Source: Aspidapion aeneum
Taxonomy: Eukaryota; Arthropoda; Insecta; Coleoptera; Brentidae
Direction: 5' to 3'
DNA: 64,000 nucleotides
NCBI GenBank assembly: GCA_963576565.1
Contig: OY755045.1
Span: 35,608,667 to 35,672,666, forward strand
A model generated the notes under the pieces. That model was given only the letters and a program-made list of their open reading frames with translations, had not been told where the DNA came from and made no database searches. Positions 50,368 through 62,000 of the stretch are shown in pieces. The position numbers and the translations under genes are program-made. Each line of letters opens with the position of its first letter. Position 1 is the stretch's first letter.

Positions 50368-50376
50368 GTCCTTGCC

Positions 50377-50665
50377 ATAGGCAGTTACACTTTTGTGACA
50401 TTTCCAACCTCTTTATTTATCATATGCATACTGACAGCAGCAAAAAAAATCTGAAAAATGGCCTGTCTTTGATGTGTTTTTATCTGTTCGTTTTTTTTGT
50501 CAACCTACAGTCAGCATCTTTTTATCCAGACACAATGACAGTTTTACCTTTAATTTTATACCAACATGACATGTTTACTTTTTAATATATTTCTGGTTAG
50601 GAAATATGTTTATTTCATTTCAAAGTCAGAAAAGTGTAACTGCGTATGGCAAGGACCATACCTGG
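50377..50665. repeat. inverted repeat into which the foldback inserted
   Basis: GGCAGTTACACTTTT right of the foldback is inverted as AAAAGTGTAACTGC at 50633-50646, and the adjacent GGCAAGGAC (50651) is the inverse of the target sequence GTCCTTGCC. The element therefore landed in the arm of an older palindrome. Confidence 0.65.
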
Positions 50666-50921
50666 GGAGTTACAGGTGCCAAGGATAGTTGGGCGATAGC
50701 AAAATCGTATGCACTTTTCAGCAAATAGCCCACCAGAGTACTGGAAAATATATTTGGTAATACATTATTTGGAGCTTACCATCAAAACCTACCAGCTTTC
50801 GAATTATTGAAACTGCATCCGTTTGTTATGTTGGACTTGTCATCAAGTAAATTTAAGATGCACATTAAATAATTTCCATATTTTATCATTTAAACAGGTT
50901 TAATAATGAGGCTGCATAATT

Positions 50922-51167
50922 ATGGTACAACTTGTGCAGAAACAAAAAATTTATGAAGAGGAGTTAAAGTTTGGAAGTAACAGAAGTTGTAAAGCAAGCG
51001 GATTTTTTTTTCCATCAACAAAAACTGCTCTACATATTTTGCCAGCATTGTCATGTAGTAACGTAAAACGATCTTTTCAGAGGATATATCGTTTTTTTAC
51101 GGCCATGTTTAGCATGACACAACACGGCCGAGATAGCGCGACCGTGCGCAATGCTTATCAAAAATAA
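50922..51167 (+). pseudogene. possible hAT dimerisation-domain fragment
   Basis: The frame includes STKTALHILPALSCSNVKRSF followed by a degenerate RIYRFFTAMFSMTQ. The spacing resembles the hAT C-terminal signature (lLP.t.c.vERSFS.l..ikt.lRs.M). Glu before Arg is replaced and the rest is degraded, so if real it is an old pseudogene. No inverted ends were found around it. Confidence 0.4.
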
Positions 51168-52780
51168 ATTAGTCTGGTGTCATAGCATTATATGTAGCAA
51201 TACTTGCATTTAAACTTTGTATTTTGTAGACAGCTGGGCATTTACTTCTCGCTCGATACCGACATTTGCGCCTATTACTCACAAAGCAAAATGCTGTAGT
51301 TTTTCCCAAACAAAAACCTCAAATATAAAAACAAAGTGATGCAAATTGGTCAATTTTAACTCGATATCCTCGGTGACAACACTCTAGTTTAAAAGTTCCT
51401 AATATTTTTAAGTTATTTCGGTGACAATAATTAGTTAAAAGTGATAACAGTTAGTGAATATTTACTAAAGAAAGTTTTCCCTTGTGTATCTAGGTTATGT
51501 TTTAAATACCTACTTATAATAGTAACTGTAGATAAATAACAATAATAGTTTCAAATGGTAGGTAATTATTGTATATGTTCATTTTCATTACTTGTTTGTA
51601 ACTAACTTTTTTAATTTTTTTTACATTTGTGTTAAAAAAAACTATTTTTACCATTTTGATCATTTTTGTTTTTAAACTGAATAACTTACGTTTGTTAAAA
51701 AAAAGGGGCGGAAAATGTTTTTAAAAGATTGAACCAAACAATTTAAGAAATATTTGACAACAATAGAAATTATGTATATTAGGCATATGGAAATCCTAAA
51801 GTAAATTAGCCACAAAGGACTTTTATTGTCTTAATTGTTTGGACAATGATCTTTTAACTCATTTTGCAATGATCTTTTAATTTATTTAACGGTACTTGCT
51901 GATTTTCACATCAAATTATTAAACAAAGTATATAACTAGACTGGCTAAAGCCATACATATGGCTAAAATTTGAAGTCATAATCGCAAAAATTTTAGGAAA
52001 TGCAATATTTTTTCTCATTCTTTAGTTCTGCCAGGGACTGATCTTTCCCTGGTTCTGCCCGCCAATTTTTACCTTCCTAGCCCGCGCAGCAATGGCTAGA
52101 GAAGGTATTTTTTTCGATGTGTGTGTTTGTGTTTCTATCCGGCCCGCGATAGCTCCAGAATCGCTAAACTAATTTTCATCAGATTTTTATGAAAAATAGT
52201 GATCATACCAAAGATTATAGATAATAATATATATTATTAATCATACGAGCTGATTAGATTTTGGTCAAAATTCAAAAATTTAAATGACAGTCAGAAGAAT
52301 CACGAAAATATAGGTATATTATGTTTTACCTAGTGGAAATAATATGTTATGTGTTTCAAGCATTGACTTCTATACCCTACGGGTAGACCCGGCATGGGCC
52401 AAAATTGCCATTATATCAAGCTTTTATCGCAATTGACCAAATACAAGTAAGAATTTAATGAGCAAAATAGGGATGAAAATAGAATTTCGGTTTGGTGAGT
52501 CCGGAAACATGCAACATCGCAAAAATATTCTATTTGCTTGTCTTGGATAAAAAAGCGCAGTGGCGGCGCAAAATAAAAATTTTGAATTCCACTAGAATTT
52601 TTTTATCAACAATTTTCTGTTTGAATAATAAATAATTCATGAATACTTACTTGTGTGTGTTTACAAAATTCTCTTCAGTAAAAAAAAGAGTAAAAAGAAT
52701 TTCTAAGCATGCTAAGTGCAGTGGATGTATTAAAATTATTGTTTTCATCTTTCAAATTTCGGAACTAAAAATTTCAATTC
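51168..52780. other. AT-rich non-coding stretch
   Basis: Small inverted phrases only (CCAGGGACTGATCTTTCCCTGG at 52031-52052). 52087-52260 contains a TTCTATCCGGCCCGCGATAG segment that looks like a dispersed repeat. Nothing coding. Confidence 0.4.
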
Positions 52781-52785
52781 GAAAT

Positions 52786-53217
52786 GGAACAACAGGGCGC
52801 CGGGCCAACTCGGCGCCGCCAATAGGGCGCCACGCCGGGCCTAATGGGCGCCGGGCTAACTCAGCGCCGTACTATTTTTTTTTCGATAAAATGTGCAGAT
52901 AAAAACAAAATAAATATGTTATTTATACAAAACTTTCAACATCTATTAAGTCGAGTGTTGAAATTTGGTAGGTGTAGTGTTCTGCGACTTGAAACACCGC
53001 CAAGTTCCATATTCGATACATATCGATGCATAAATAAGAAAGTCCGCCATTTTGGATCCGCCACTTTAATTTTTTTAAGGTTGTTTTTCATCTGCACATT
53101 TTATCAAGAAAAAATATTTTAGTCCGGCGCCCAGTTGGCTCGGCGTCAAGTTGGCCCGGCGCCCAGTTGGCCTGCCGCCCAGTTGGTGGCGCCGAGTTGG
53201 CGGCGCCCAGTTGTCCT
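52786..53217. mobile_element. foldback with GC-rich minisatellite arms
   Basis: The left arm (about 52786-52870) repeats GGGCGCCGGGCCAACTCGGC-like units and the right arm (about 53125-53217) repeats the inverse (CGGCGCCCAGTTGGC). ACAAC before the left arm and GTTGT after the right arm extend the inversion. The centre (52871-53120) is AT-rich. No target duplication was found. The design parallels 49536-50367 but the arm sequence is unrelated. Frames across it are repeat by-products. Confidence 0.75.
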
Positions 53218-53740
53218 AGACTGCAACACATTTCAGGGGTCTGGTACGTTTTACCACCTTTCTTAAAACTACGAAGTTTTTTGAAAAATGATAATTTTAG
53301 ACCATTTTATAGTGATTTCTAAAAAAAAAATTGCGAACTATCGTTGATTTTGTTAAAAAAATTGAAATTGAAACATTCTTAAAACCCCATTAAAACCCAT
53401 ACAAATTGCTACAAAAGAAGCATTTTCTCATTTCAAACTGAAACAAAACGGTCCCTGACGTCTATCAGCTGTCAACAAAAACTTGAAATAACTAAGGTCA
53501 CTGATCCAAGTCGGGTCAGTTTTTTTGGTCCTTTTATGAAAATGCACAATTTTTAAAAAAGCATGAAATTCAAAACAAAATCAAGAAAATTATGATTCCT
53601 ACATTTTTACAAATAAAAATTAGTTTAATTGAACATTATATCAATTTTTATTCCTTAAAACACTAAAAATTAATAATTATTTACTTTTTTAAAATTTATC
53701 GAAGGTCTAACTGAACAAAAGCAAACTGAACCCATCCGTC
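53218..53740. other. non-coding stretch
   Basis: Nothing recognised. Confidence 0.4.
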
Positions 53741-53880
53741 TCAAAATGAACCAAATCAAACCGAATCTAACGGTTCGGTTTGGTTCGGTTCGATTTGCTT
53801 ATACTGAACCGAACCTAACCGAATATAGCTAAACCTAACCTAAACAATCCTAGCGGAACCTAACCGAACATACTCAAACT
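53741..53880. repeat. degenerate CCGAA/CCTAA region with inverted segment
   Basis: AACCAAATCAAACCGAATC is followed by TTCGGTTTGGTTCGGTTCG and then ACCGAACCTAACCGAA, so pentamers switch strand twice before the regular array begins. Confidence 0.75.
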
Positions 53881-54270
53881 GAACCAACCTAACCCAACCT
53901 AACCCAACCTCACCCAACCTAACCCAACCTAACCCAACCTAACCCAACCTAACCCAACCTAACCCAACCTAACCCAACCTAACCCAACCTAACCCAACCT
54001 AACCCAACCTAACCCAACCTAACATAACCTAACCCAACCTAACCCAACCTAAACCAACCTAACCCAACCTAACCCAACCTAACCCAACCTAACTCAACCT
54101 AACCCAACCTAACCCAACCTAACCCAACCTAACCCAACCTAACCCAACCTAACCCAACCTAACCCAACCTAACCCAACCTAACCCAACCTAACCCAACCT
54201 AACCCAACCTAACCCAACCTAACCCAACCCAGCCCAACCTAACCCAACCTAACCAAACCTAACCTACCTA
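53881..54270. repeat. telomere-like decamer array (CCTAACCCAA)n
   Basis: About 39 decamers of AACCCAACCT over 390 bp with few variants (for example CACCCAACCT, AACATAACCT, AAACCAACCT). Each decamer is one CCTAA plus one CCCAA, so the other strand alternates TTAGG, the common arthropod telomere repeat, with TTGGG. It lies between ordinary transposon debris, so it is interstitial. Confidence 0.92.
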
Positions 54271-55851
54271 TTGTTAATAAATATAGTAAAAGTTGTTAGG
54301 TTTATGTCCAGGGGGTAACCATTGTCCATAATCGTCGGAAATCGAGTTAGGATTAGTGTATGCGACCATAAACATTGAGTGGCGAGTGAGTGTTTGGTCT
54401 TCAATTTTTTTAGGGAAATTTTTCAAAATCTTTTTTTGCGCAATCTGGGCACCCTAATAAACCGTAATCTGGTCACCCTAATCCATCGCAATCAAAGAAA
54501 ATGGGTAATCGAAGTGTCACAAATTTTTTGTTGGTTTCTATTCTTCTTTTATATTATGTAGGACAAAATTATTAATTAAACTAAGTGACCTTATTAAGTA
54601 AGACAGCATGATAGTCAAATGACATTAGAAGGACATAAACATATGATACCGGCCTGTAGACCGGTCGCGGTGGTCATATAATAATAAATATATACTTTCG
54701 CGATGAAAGACCAAAATTTAACTTAAAATTACTGTAAAGTCCGCAAAAAACATTAAATTTATCGAAATTTATAAAAACATAGATCAGTGTGTGTAACAAT
54801 TCATCAAGATGTATGAAACTCGACCGTGACATGTCAAAAGTTTGGTTCGAAAAAACAAAAACAACTGGATAAAAATCGGTATGTAAGAATTTAAAAAGAA
54901 ATCATTTTTAAGAAAATCAAATACTTTTTGTTAATTTTCATGCAATGCAAAAAAAAGTGCGGGGAAGTGACACTTTCTGAATCAAAATGTGTGAGGGTAA
55001 AATCGCACGGTCGCAGAAAAAACTATCTATCGTGACGCTACTGAACTTTCTCGTGTTTTAGGAAAAACTATCTGTCAAGACGACTTACCCATGAAATGTT
55101 GTTTTTTTATGGATTTTTTTTCTTCTTTTGCACAAAAAACAATTTTGGACCATGTTTAAACTCAAATAGTTACTTCTAAACTTGTTTTTAAACGTTTTAA
55201 GATTTCTTTTTGTAATATTCCTGCACAAAATTCAAAAAAAATCATTTCCGTACTTAGACAACATTGTCTATCAGTTTTCCCTGTATACACGGACTAACAG
55301 GTAGAATCACTCAAAATACGGCAGGTGGATTAAAGGTAGCCAGCTGCTTTTCTGTCGCACTTATGCCGTCAGTGTGAAAGAGATAAAAGTACCCTTATAT
55401 TATCTAGGGTATTATTAGCATGCAAAATCACCCTATCTTTGTCCGTTTCACATGTTCAATAATGTCTATCTCTGTTTTTATTGTAAAAGAAGTACCCGAC
55501 CATAGGAACCAAATTGGATAGGGTCAATAAAAAATGCCTTGTCTTTCCGTCTCTAACGCCCTTTTAGGGCGTTATACAACTCAATGGTTTCAAGCTACCA
55601 GAACCACGGATCTTTGTTTGGTGATCCGTGCCAAAACGGCACTACGTTTTCTTCTTTTATCTTTATTCTTCGCTTATTGATCAAGCAATATTTTCGACTA
55701 TATAGCATCTTAAAGCCGCAGAGGTTACCCTTGTTATGCTGCTTAGCATAGGTATACTGTTAAAGAAATATTTGGATATGGCAAGGTAGCACTTGGAGGT
55801 TTTAAAAATGATTCAGGAGCATCTTAAAGACGAGGAATTGCTTTGCATCTT
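54271..55851. other. non-coding stretch before BEL-2
   Basis: No repeat with a recognised partner. AACGCCCTTTTAGGGCGTT at 55556-55574 is a perfect small hairpin. The frame at 54379-54561 is featureless. The last five bases, ATCTT (55847-55851), are the left target duplication of BEL-2. Confidence 0.45.
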
Positions 55852-56270
55852 TGTCCAAAATTCACTCGCCTTTGTAAATATACTTTTGGGTATAAGAATT
55901 TGTTTTATTTTAATATTTTTCTCGCGTTTATACGTTCGTATTTGTCTTTAAGAATTTTGGCGAATGCGATTGAAAACTTTATTTTATTTTACTTTCTGAG
56001 CATGTTCAATTGCATCTTCGCGCACTCAACCAGTTGAATTTGTACATTGGGGGTGTGCGCGCTTCGATATATGACAATTGCTGTCGAAAAATCACTTCTG
56101 TGTGAAAGACGTCACAAACAACACGCTGCAAAAACAGGGGTAAGTGCATCTTCAACTGTTCGTAATTATTTTCAGTTCAGATTTCATAATTAATTAAATT
56201 ATTCGCAGGTGATTGGTAAACTAATTTTATGAACCAGCAATCTAATTAATTTTTCGCTTTATTCCAATCA
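55852..56270 (+). repeat. BEL-2 5' LTR
   Basis: TGTCCAAAATTCACTCGCC ... TTCCAATCA, a TG...CA LTR. It has a splice-donor match (GTAAGTG at 56140) and acceptor-like tracts ending at 56175 and 56208. The frame at 55843-56037 spans the LTR edge and is not a gene. Confidence 0.92.
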
Positions 56271-56274
56271 TTTT

Positions 56275-56291
56275 TGGCCCTACGAGCCGAA
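56275..56291 (+). promoter_or_regulatory. primer-binding site, tRNA-Tyr type
   Basis: TGGCCCTACGAGCCGAA follows the LTR after four T residues. It fits the complement of the tRNA-Tyr 3' end with about three mismatches, and has the same spacing as in BEL-1. Confidence 0.65.
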
Positions 56292-57156
56292 CGCGTTTGA
56301 AAGTTTTTATTCGCTTCGCTAATAATAAAAGTATAATAGGTTTTTTTCATTTTTCAACGTGTTTTGGTTTTCCGTCTTTGACGATTTATAAATAGGTAAT
56401 TTGTTTCGGAGAAATAAATTCAAGGTCATTGAATATGAGCTTATCATTCCAGTTTTTTTCTTTAACATTCTTTCCTAAAATGAGTAGTAGGTTTTAGGCA
56501 GGTTACATATACATAAACAATTGCACGTAATTTATCCGCATATGATATAGGCTTACCAGTAGGTCCTATATGCATTTTATTTTATTACTGCTGCTTTAGT
56601 TTAGAACTTTTATTGCAGCTTTATGGGTGCCATAGTATTATTTATTGTGTAAAGAGGTTTATAATTTAAGCTTATTACTTGCCTATATTTACAAATTATT
56701 GGGATCGCTAGTAGATAACTCGCTATTGCATGTCGCTAAGTTAATTAATTATCGCTAATTCGCACCGCGCAATTCCCCTTAACTATTAAAAAATATTTCG
56801 CTTTTATTTATTAGTAAATATAAATAAATAGTTCGTTTTCGCTCTTATTAACTAACAAAGGTAAATAAATAATTCGCTATTTTCACCGTTACTTAATTTA
56901 TAAAAATTTATTAATTCGCTAAAATAATATGGTTAAATTCAATTAAAAATTATATTATTAATAATTCGCTTTCCCTTTTATTTATTAGTATCACTAAATA
57001 AATTGATAATTTTACCAATAATTGATTTTAATAAATTGATTTTATTTGGCTAAATTGTTAAAAATACCGCGTAATATCCCTAAATTGCTAAAAATAATTA
57101 AAAATTTAGTTTTGCTTTTCTTTATTATACCCATCTGCATTAAATAAAGGATCATC
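56292..57156 (+). other. BEL-2 5' untranslated leader
   Basis: Very AT-rich. From about 56700 to 56990 the phrase AATTCGCTAA or TTCGCTATT with TTATTTATTAG recurs at irregular spacing. Non-coding. Confidence 0.6.
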
Positions 57157-59028
57157 ATGTCCGCGGCTAAGATTAAATCGTATAAGACCCTTCGCACAAT
57201 GTGTCATAATCAAATGAAAGAATTAAAAACTTTTGCTGACTCGGCTTCTGATGCTGACGAGACGGCTAAACTTCAGTTTAAAATTATGTACGCTCAAATT
57301 GATCAAGTGGTTAACGATTTTGCTAAATATCATCAAAATCTTATATCTTTAATGTCAGCGACTGACGATTTTGAAATTGATACCGAAGAAGGAGTGAGAA
57401 AAGACTTTGAATACTTACGATCTTACAATTACGCTAAGTATACCGCGCTGTTTGAAAAGCCAACACTGAAGGTTGAAACCGACGCATCCTCTGCTTCGAG
57501 ACTATCTAGTGGTAATCGACCGCCAAACTTGACTAATTTGAAAGTTCCAAAATTTTCCGGCGATATTAGACAATTTAGAAATTTTATGGACATGTTTAAT
57601 GCGCTAGTTGACAACACAAATATTTCGAATATAGAGAAATTTAACCATCTTTTAAACTCCCTAGAGGGACCCCCGCTAGCACTGGTGCAATGCACACCTT
57701 TAGCCGCCGCTAATTATTCAATTGCTCTCGAATCGCTAAAAAACCGCTACGATAACAAACGGCTTATTGCTTTTTCACATTTAAAAACAATGGATAATGT
57801 TCCTTACGTAACAAATTCTAAAAATTCAAAACAATTGCGCACAATAGTTGACGTATATAGTGAAAATCTCTCCGCCCTTAAGGTACTTGGTTTTCCCACA
57901 GATGATTGGTCTTTTTTGCTATACTATAATTTCAGTAAACATTTAGATCAGGAGACCATGACGCGATTTGAACTTGAACTTAATGATCCATCTCAAGTTC
58001 CTACTTTTGACGATTTAAAGAATTTTGTACTAAAACGATGTAACGCTATAGAAGCGGTAGAATTTTCAACTAAAACTGATTTTTCTTTACCTTTAAAAAC
58101 AGACACAAAAAATAGATTTTCTTCTAATCAGTCAAAACCTAGACAAACTTCTGCATTTTTTGGTAATGCAAGGCGAAATAATAATACAAAGTTAAATAAT
58201 TCAAATCAATCTTGTCTTTTATGTCAATCACGTGACCATAATATTTACAGATGCTTAGAATTTAAAAATAAAAATTCCTCTGAACGTTTTCAGTTAGCTA
58301 AAGACAACAACTGGTGTCCTAATTGTTTAAGTGGGCAACATAACCTAGCTTTATGTCAATCGCAGTCTGTTTGTCGTTACTGTCAATCTAATAGACATCA
58401 CTCTCTTTTACATATTTTTAAAAATAACAACAATTACAGTCCACATACTTCTAACCGCACGAATCTTGAAAATAATTACAATTCTAATGTACGACCCCCC
58501 TTTTATAATTCGCAATACAATAACCCGCAAAGTTCTTCACAAAATAATTCGCCTGCTTTTAATGGTAATATCTCGCCTCAGCAAAATAATTCGCCAACCT
58601 CTCGCGCTTTTCAGCAACCGCCACAAACAGGTATGGAAAATTTACCTCAAAATTCGCAAAATACCTTAAATTACTTCTCCAATTCGCACGCTCAGAATAC
58701 AATTTTATCTACCGCTATTATCGAGGTTATGGATTCTCGTGGCATTTTTCAAAAAGCTAGGGTTATTCTTGATTCTGGCTCAGAATGCAGTTACGTCTCT
58801 TTGAAGTTTTTCAAAAAACTTTCACTTCCACGCTATAGTTTATCCCTTTCTATTCAAGGATTAGGATCTATGAATGAAGTTACCTCTCAGGGAGGAGTAA
58901 CTTGTATTATCAAACCGTATAATCAAACGGAACCACGCATGTCAGTCGACGCTGTGATCTTACCCAAGTTGTGTTCGGAAATTCCTAGCACTTATTTAGG
59001 TATCTATATTACCTATCTATCTATCTGA
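57157..59028 (+). pseudogene. gag-pol: BEL-2 Gag and N-terminal protease, cut by a frameshift
   Basis: A 623-codon frame from the ATG at 57157. It has a DUF1759-type Gag region (PNLTNLKVPKFSGDIRQFRN onward, about residues 125-270), zinc knuckles CLLC (353-356), CPNC (387-390) and CRYC (406-409), a long Asn/Gln/Ser-rich linker (about 430-520), and an aspartic protease with DSGS at 539-542. It stops at a TGA (59026-59028) shortly after PSTYLG, where the other BEL element continues into the second half of the protease domain. The break coincides with a run of CTAT/ATCT tetranucleotides (about 59000-59026). The downstream Pol frame is displaced by +1, which a gain of one four-base unit would explain. 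It would yield Gag but no working protease. Confidence 0.88.
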
Positions 59029-62000
59029 TTTTCAAAATGTACCCCTCGCGGACCCTACGTTCCAAGAACCCGCTAATATTGATTTTCTTTTGGGCGCTGA
59101 TATTTTTCCCTATATTTTACGCGAAGGGCGCATTGATAATGGCCCCAACAAACCAATTCTTCTTAATAGTATTTTTGGCTATATTATTATGGGAAAAAAT
59201 AAAAATAATAAAATTAAATCGCAATCACATTCAACCGCTTTATTTTGCTCTGTAAATGAAACCGATTCACTATCGCTAGACCACGCTTTAAAACGCTTTT
59301 GGGAATTAGAAGAGCTACCTAAAGCAAATTTTTGCTCGCCCTCCGATATTCTTGCCGAGAAAAGCTTTGTTGAGACTCACTGTAGAGACGAAACAGGGCG
59401 ATACATGGTAGAACTACCTTTCCAAGATAATACGCCTCCGCAATTTGATTTTCATGCAACGCGCTCATTGGCTTTAAGAAGATTTTTTTCGCTTGAAAAA
59501 CGCTTAATTTTAAATCCTAATATTTATAAAAAATATTCAGATACTATTCAAGAATATATTAACAATGATTATCTTGAAATTATTCCTGACGAAGAAATAA
59601 ATAAAAACTCTTTTTACTTACCCCATCATTGCGTAGCCAAGGGTGACAATATTCGAATTGTTTTCGACGGATCGTCTCGTCCAAATCAAAATTCACCCTC
59701 GCTAAATGACACCCTTCTTACGGGGCCAAAACTTCAAAAAGAAGTTTTTGCTCTACTTCTCAGTTTTCGTATTTCTTCTGTGGTCTTTACTTGTGATCTT
59801 AAAAGCATGTTTACACAAGTTTTAATTGCCCCTATTCATAGGGATTTTCAAAGAATAATATGGAGATTCACTCCCAACGAGCCCATAAAAGACATGCGTT
59901 TTAAACGGGTCACTTTTGGTCTGAGCTCTTCTCCATATCTCGCTAACCGCGTCATTGCTCAATTAGCACAGGATGAAGGAAACAAGTTTCCTCAAGCTCG
60001 TGAGGTACTCAAAACCTCAATTTACGTTGATGATTTAATTTGTAATGCAAATAACCTCTCAGAAGCTAGAAATTTACGCGATCAACTTATAGAACTATTG
60101 GGAAACGGTGGGTTCGAACTTAGAAAATTTGCAAGCAACAATAAGTCATTTTTACAAGACCTTCCGGAGTCTTACTTGCACTCAAACTCGTTTAATTTCG
60201 ATTCAGAATCTGAAACAATAAAAATTTTAGGCTTACAATGGATTCCTTGTAAAGATATTTTTACCTATCGCGTAGATCCATTGGAACGAGAATGTACAAA
60301 ACGCACGATTCTGTCAGAAATTGCAAGATGCTTTGATCCACTAGGATGGCTCTCACCTCTGAGCCTGTTCTCCAAAGATCTATTGCAGCTTCTGTGGAAA
60401 CAAAAATATGACTGGGACCAGGAAGTTTCCCCCTTTATACGCCAACGTTGGTTAAAATATAAATCTGAGTTAGGCCTTATTCAAAACTTTTCTTTACCGC
60501 GACGTTTTATTATTGATAATTTTACAGAATGTCAACTTCACGCTTTCTGTGATTCGTCAGAAAAAGCTTACGCTAGTATAGCGTATTTTCGCGTTTTACA
60601 AAATAATAAAATCTGCACTTTTCTCATTGCTGCTAAAGCAAAAATCGCTCCGGTAAAAACAATTTCAATCCCGAGATTAGAGCTAGTACCCGCTGTTTTA
60701 CTGGTTGATCTTGTTTCCGCAATTTTAAAAATTCTAGGAGATAAAATTAAAATTTCTAAAATTTTCGCGTGGTCAGATTCCACAATCGCTCTTAGCTGGA
60801 TTAAAAATCCCCCTTATAGATACAAAACATTTGTCGCCAACCGGGTTGCGAAAATTCAAAATAAACTACCAGCTGCAATATGGCAGCATGTACGCACAAA
60901 TGATAATCCCGCAGACTGTGCAACAAGAACTTTGTTGCCGTCAGAATTGTTAAATACGCCCCTTTGGTGGTGCGGTCCAGATTGGCTTTCAATGCCTGAT
61001 GAGCATTGGCCACCAAGCATTTATTCTGAATCATTGGATTCGGACGAAGTTCTTGGTGAAGAAAGGAAAATAACTTTGGTCGCATTTACAGAAAACAAGT
61101 TTTTTGATATTCTTTTAAACAAATATTCTTCGCTTTCTAAAATTCAAAGGATAATCGCTATCTGGTATCGTTTTATCTGCTTTAAAAGAAATCTTGCTTA
61201 TCGTACTGGACCCATAGTCCTGTCAGAACTTAATCTCGCTCTTATTTTTCTGATCAGGCATGTTCAAACAGTCACATTTTCTCAAGAAATCTCAAATATT
61301 AATGCGAAAAAACGCATTTCAAAGCCTTTTAGAAAGTTAGACGCTTTTCTTGATAATAAAAATATATTGCGGGTTGGAGGTCGCCTCCGATATTCTGATC
61401 TTTCATATGACCAGAAACACCCGATTCTTTTACCACGACAACATAGATTAACTACGCTCCTCATTGAACACTATCATAAATCTTATTTGCACCCAGGTTT
61501 GCAAACTTTACAGTTCTTAATTTTTCAAAATTTCTGGATATTATCTCCTAAGCGGGCGATAAGAACCGTTATCGCTAACTGTAAAAATTGTTGGCGACTT
61601 AATCCGAAACCTTTTGAACCAAAAATGGGAAACTTACCCAAATTACGCATATCTGCTGTCAAAAGTTTTACCGTAGTCGGTTGTGACTATGCGGGTCCAA
61701 TATCCATATCATTAAGCAGAAAAGTTCGCGGAAATAAAACGCTTAAGGCTTGGATCTGCATATTCGTTTGCTTCTCTACCAAGGCTCTTCATATCGAATT
61801 AGTTTCGGATTATTCTAGCGAAGCTTTTCTGTGTGCTTTAAGGCGTTTTATGGCACGTCGAGGAAGGGTCTCAAAAATAATATCAGACCAAGGAACTACG
61901 TTTAAGGGTGCAAATAAGGAATTACAGATAATATTTAAACAAGCGGCAGCCGCGGAATCCATTGAGTGGGTTTTTCACCCCCCAGGGGCGCCACACTTTT

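Noticed and set aside
50078..50407. 109-codon minus-strand frame with KTATFKTATF repeats
   Set aside because: It is the minisatellite arm of the foldback read in translation, not a gene.
52786..53217. 9-bp target duplication for the GC-rich foldback
   Set aside because: The flanking bases do not match; ACAAC/GTTGT next to the arms belongs to the inverted repeat itself.
53881..54270. CRISPR-like or true chromosome end
   Set aside because: The decamers are contiguous without spacers, and ordinary transposon-rich sequence continues on both sides, so the array is interstitial.
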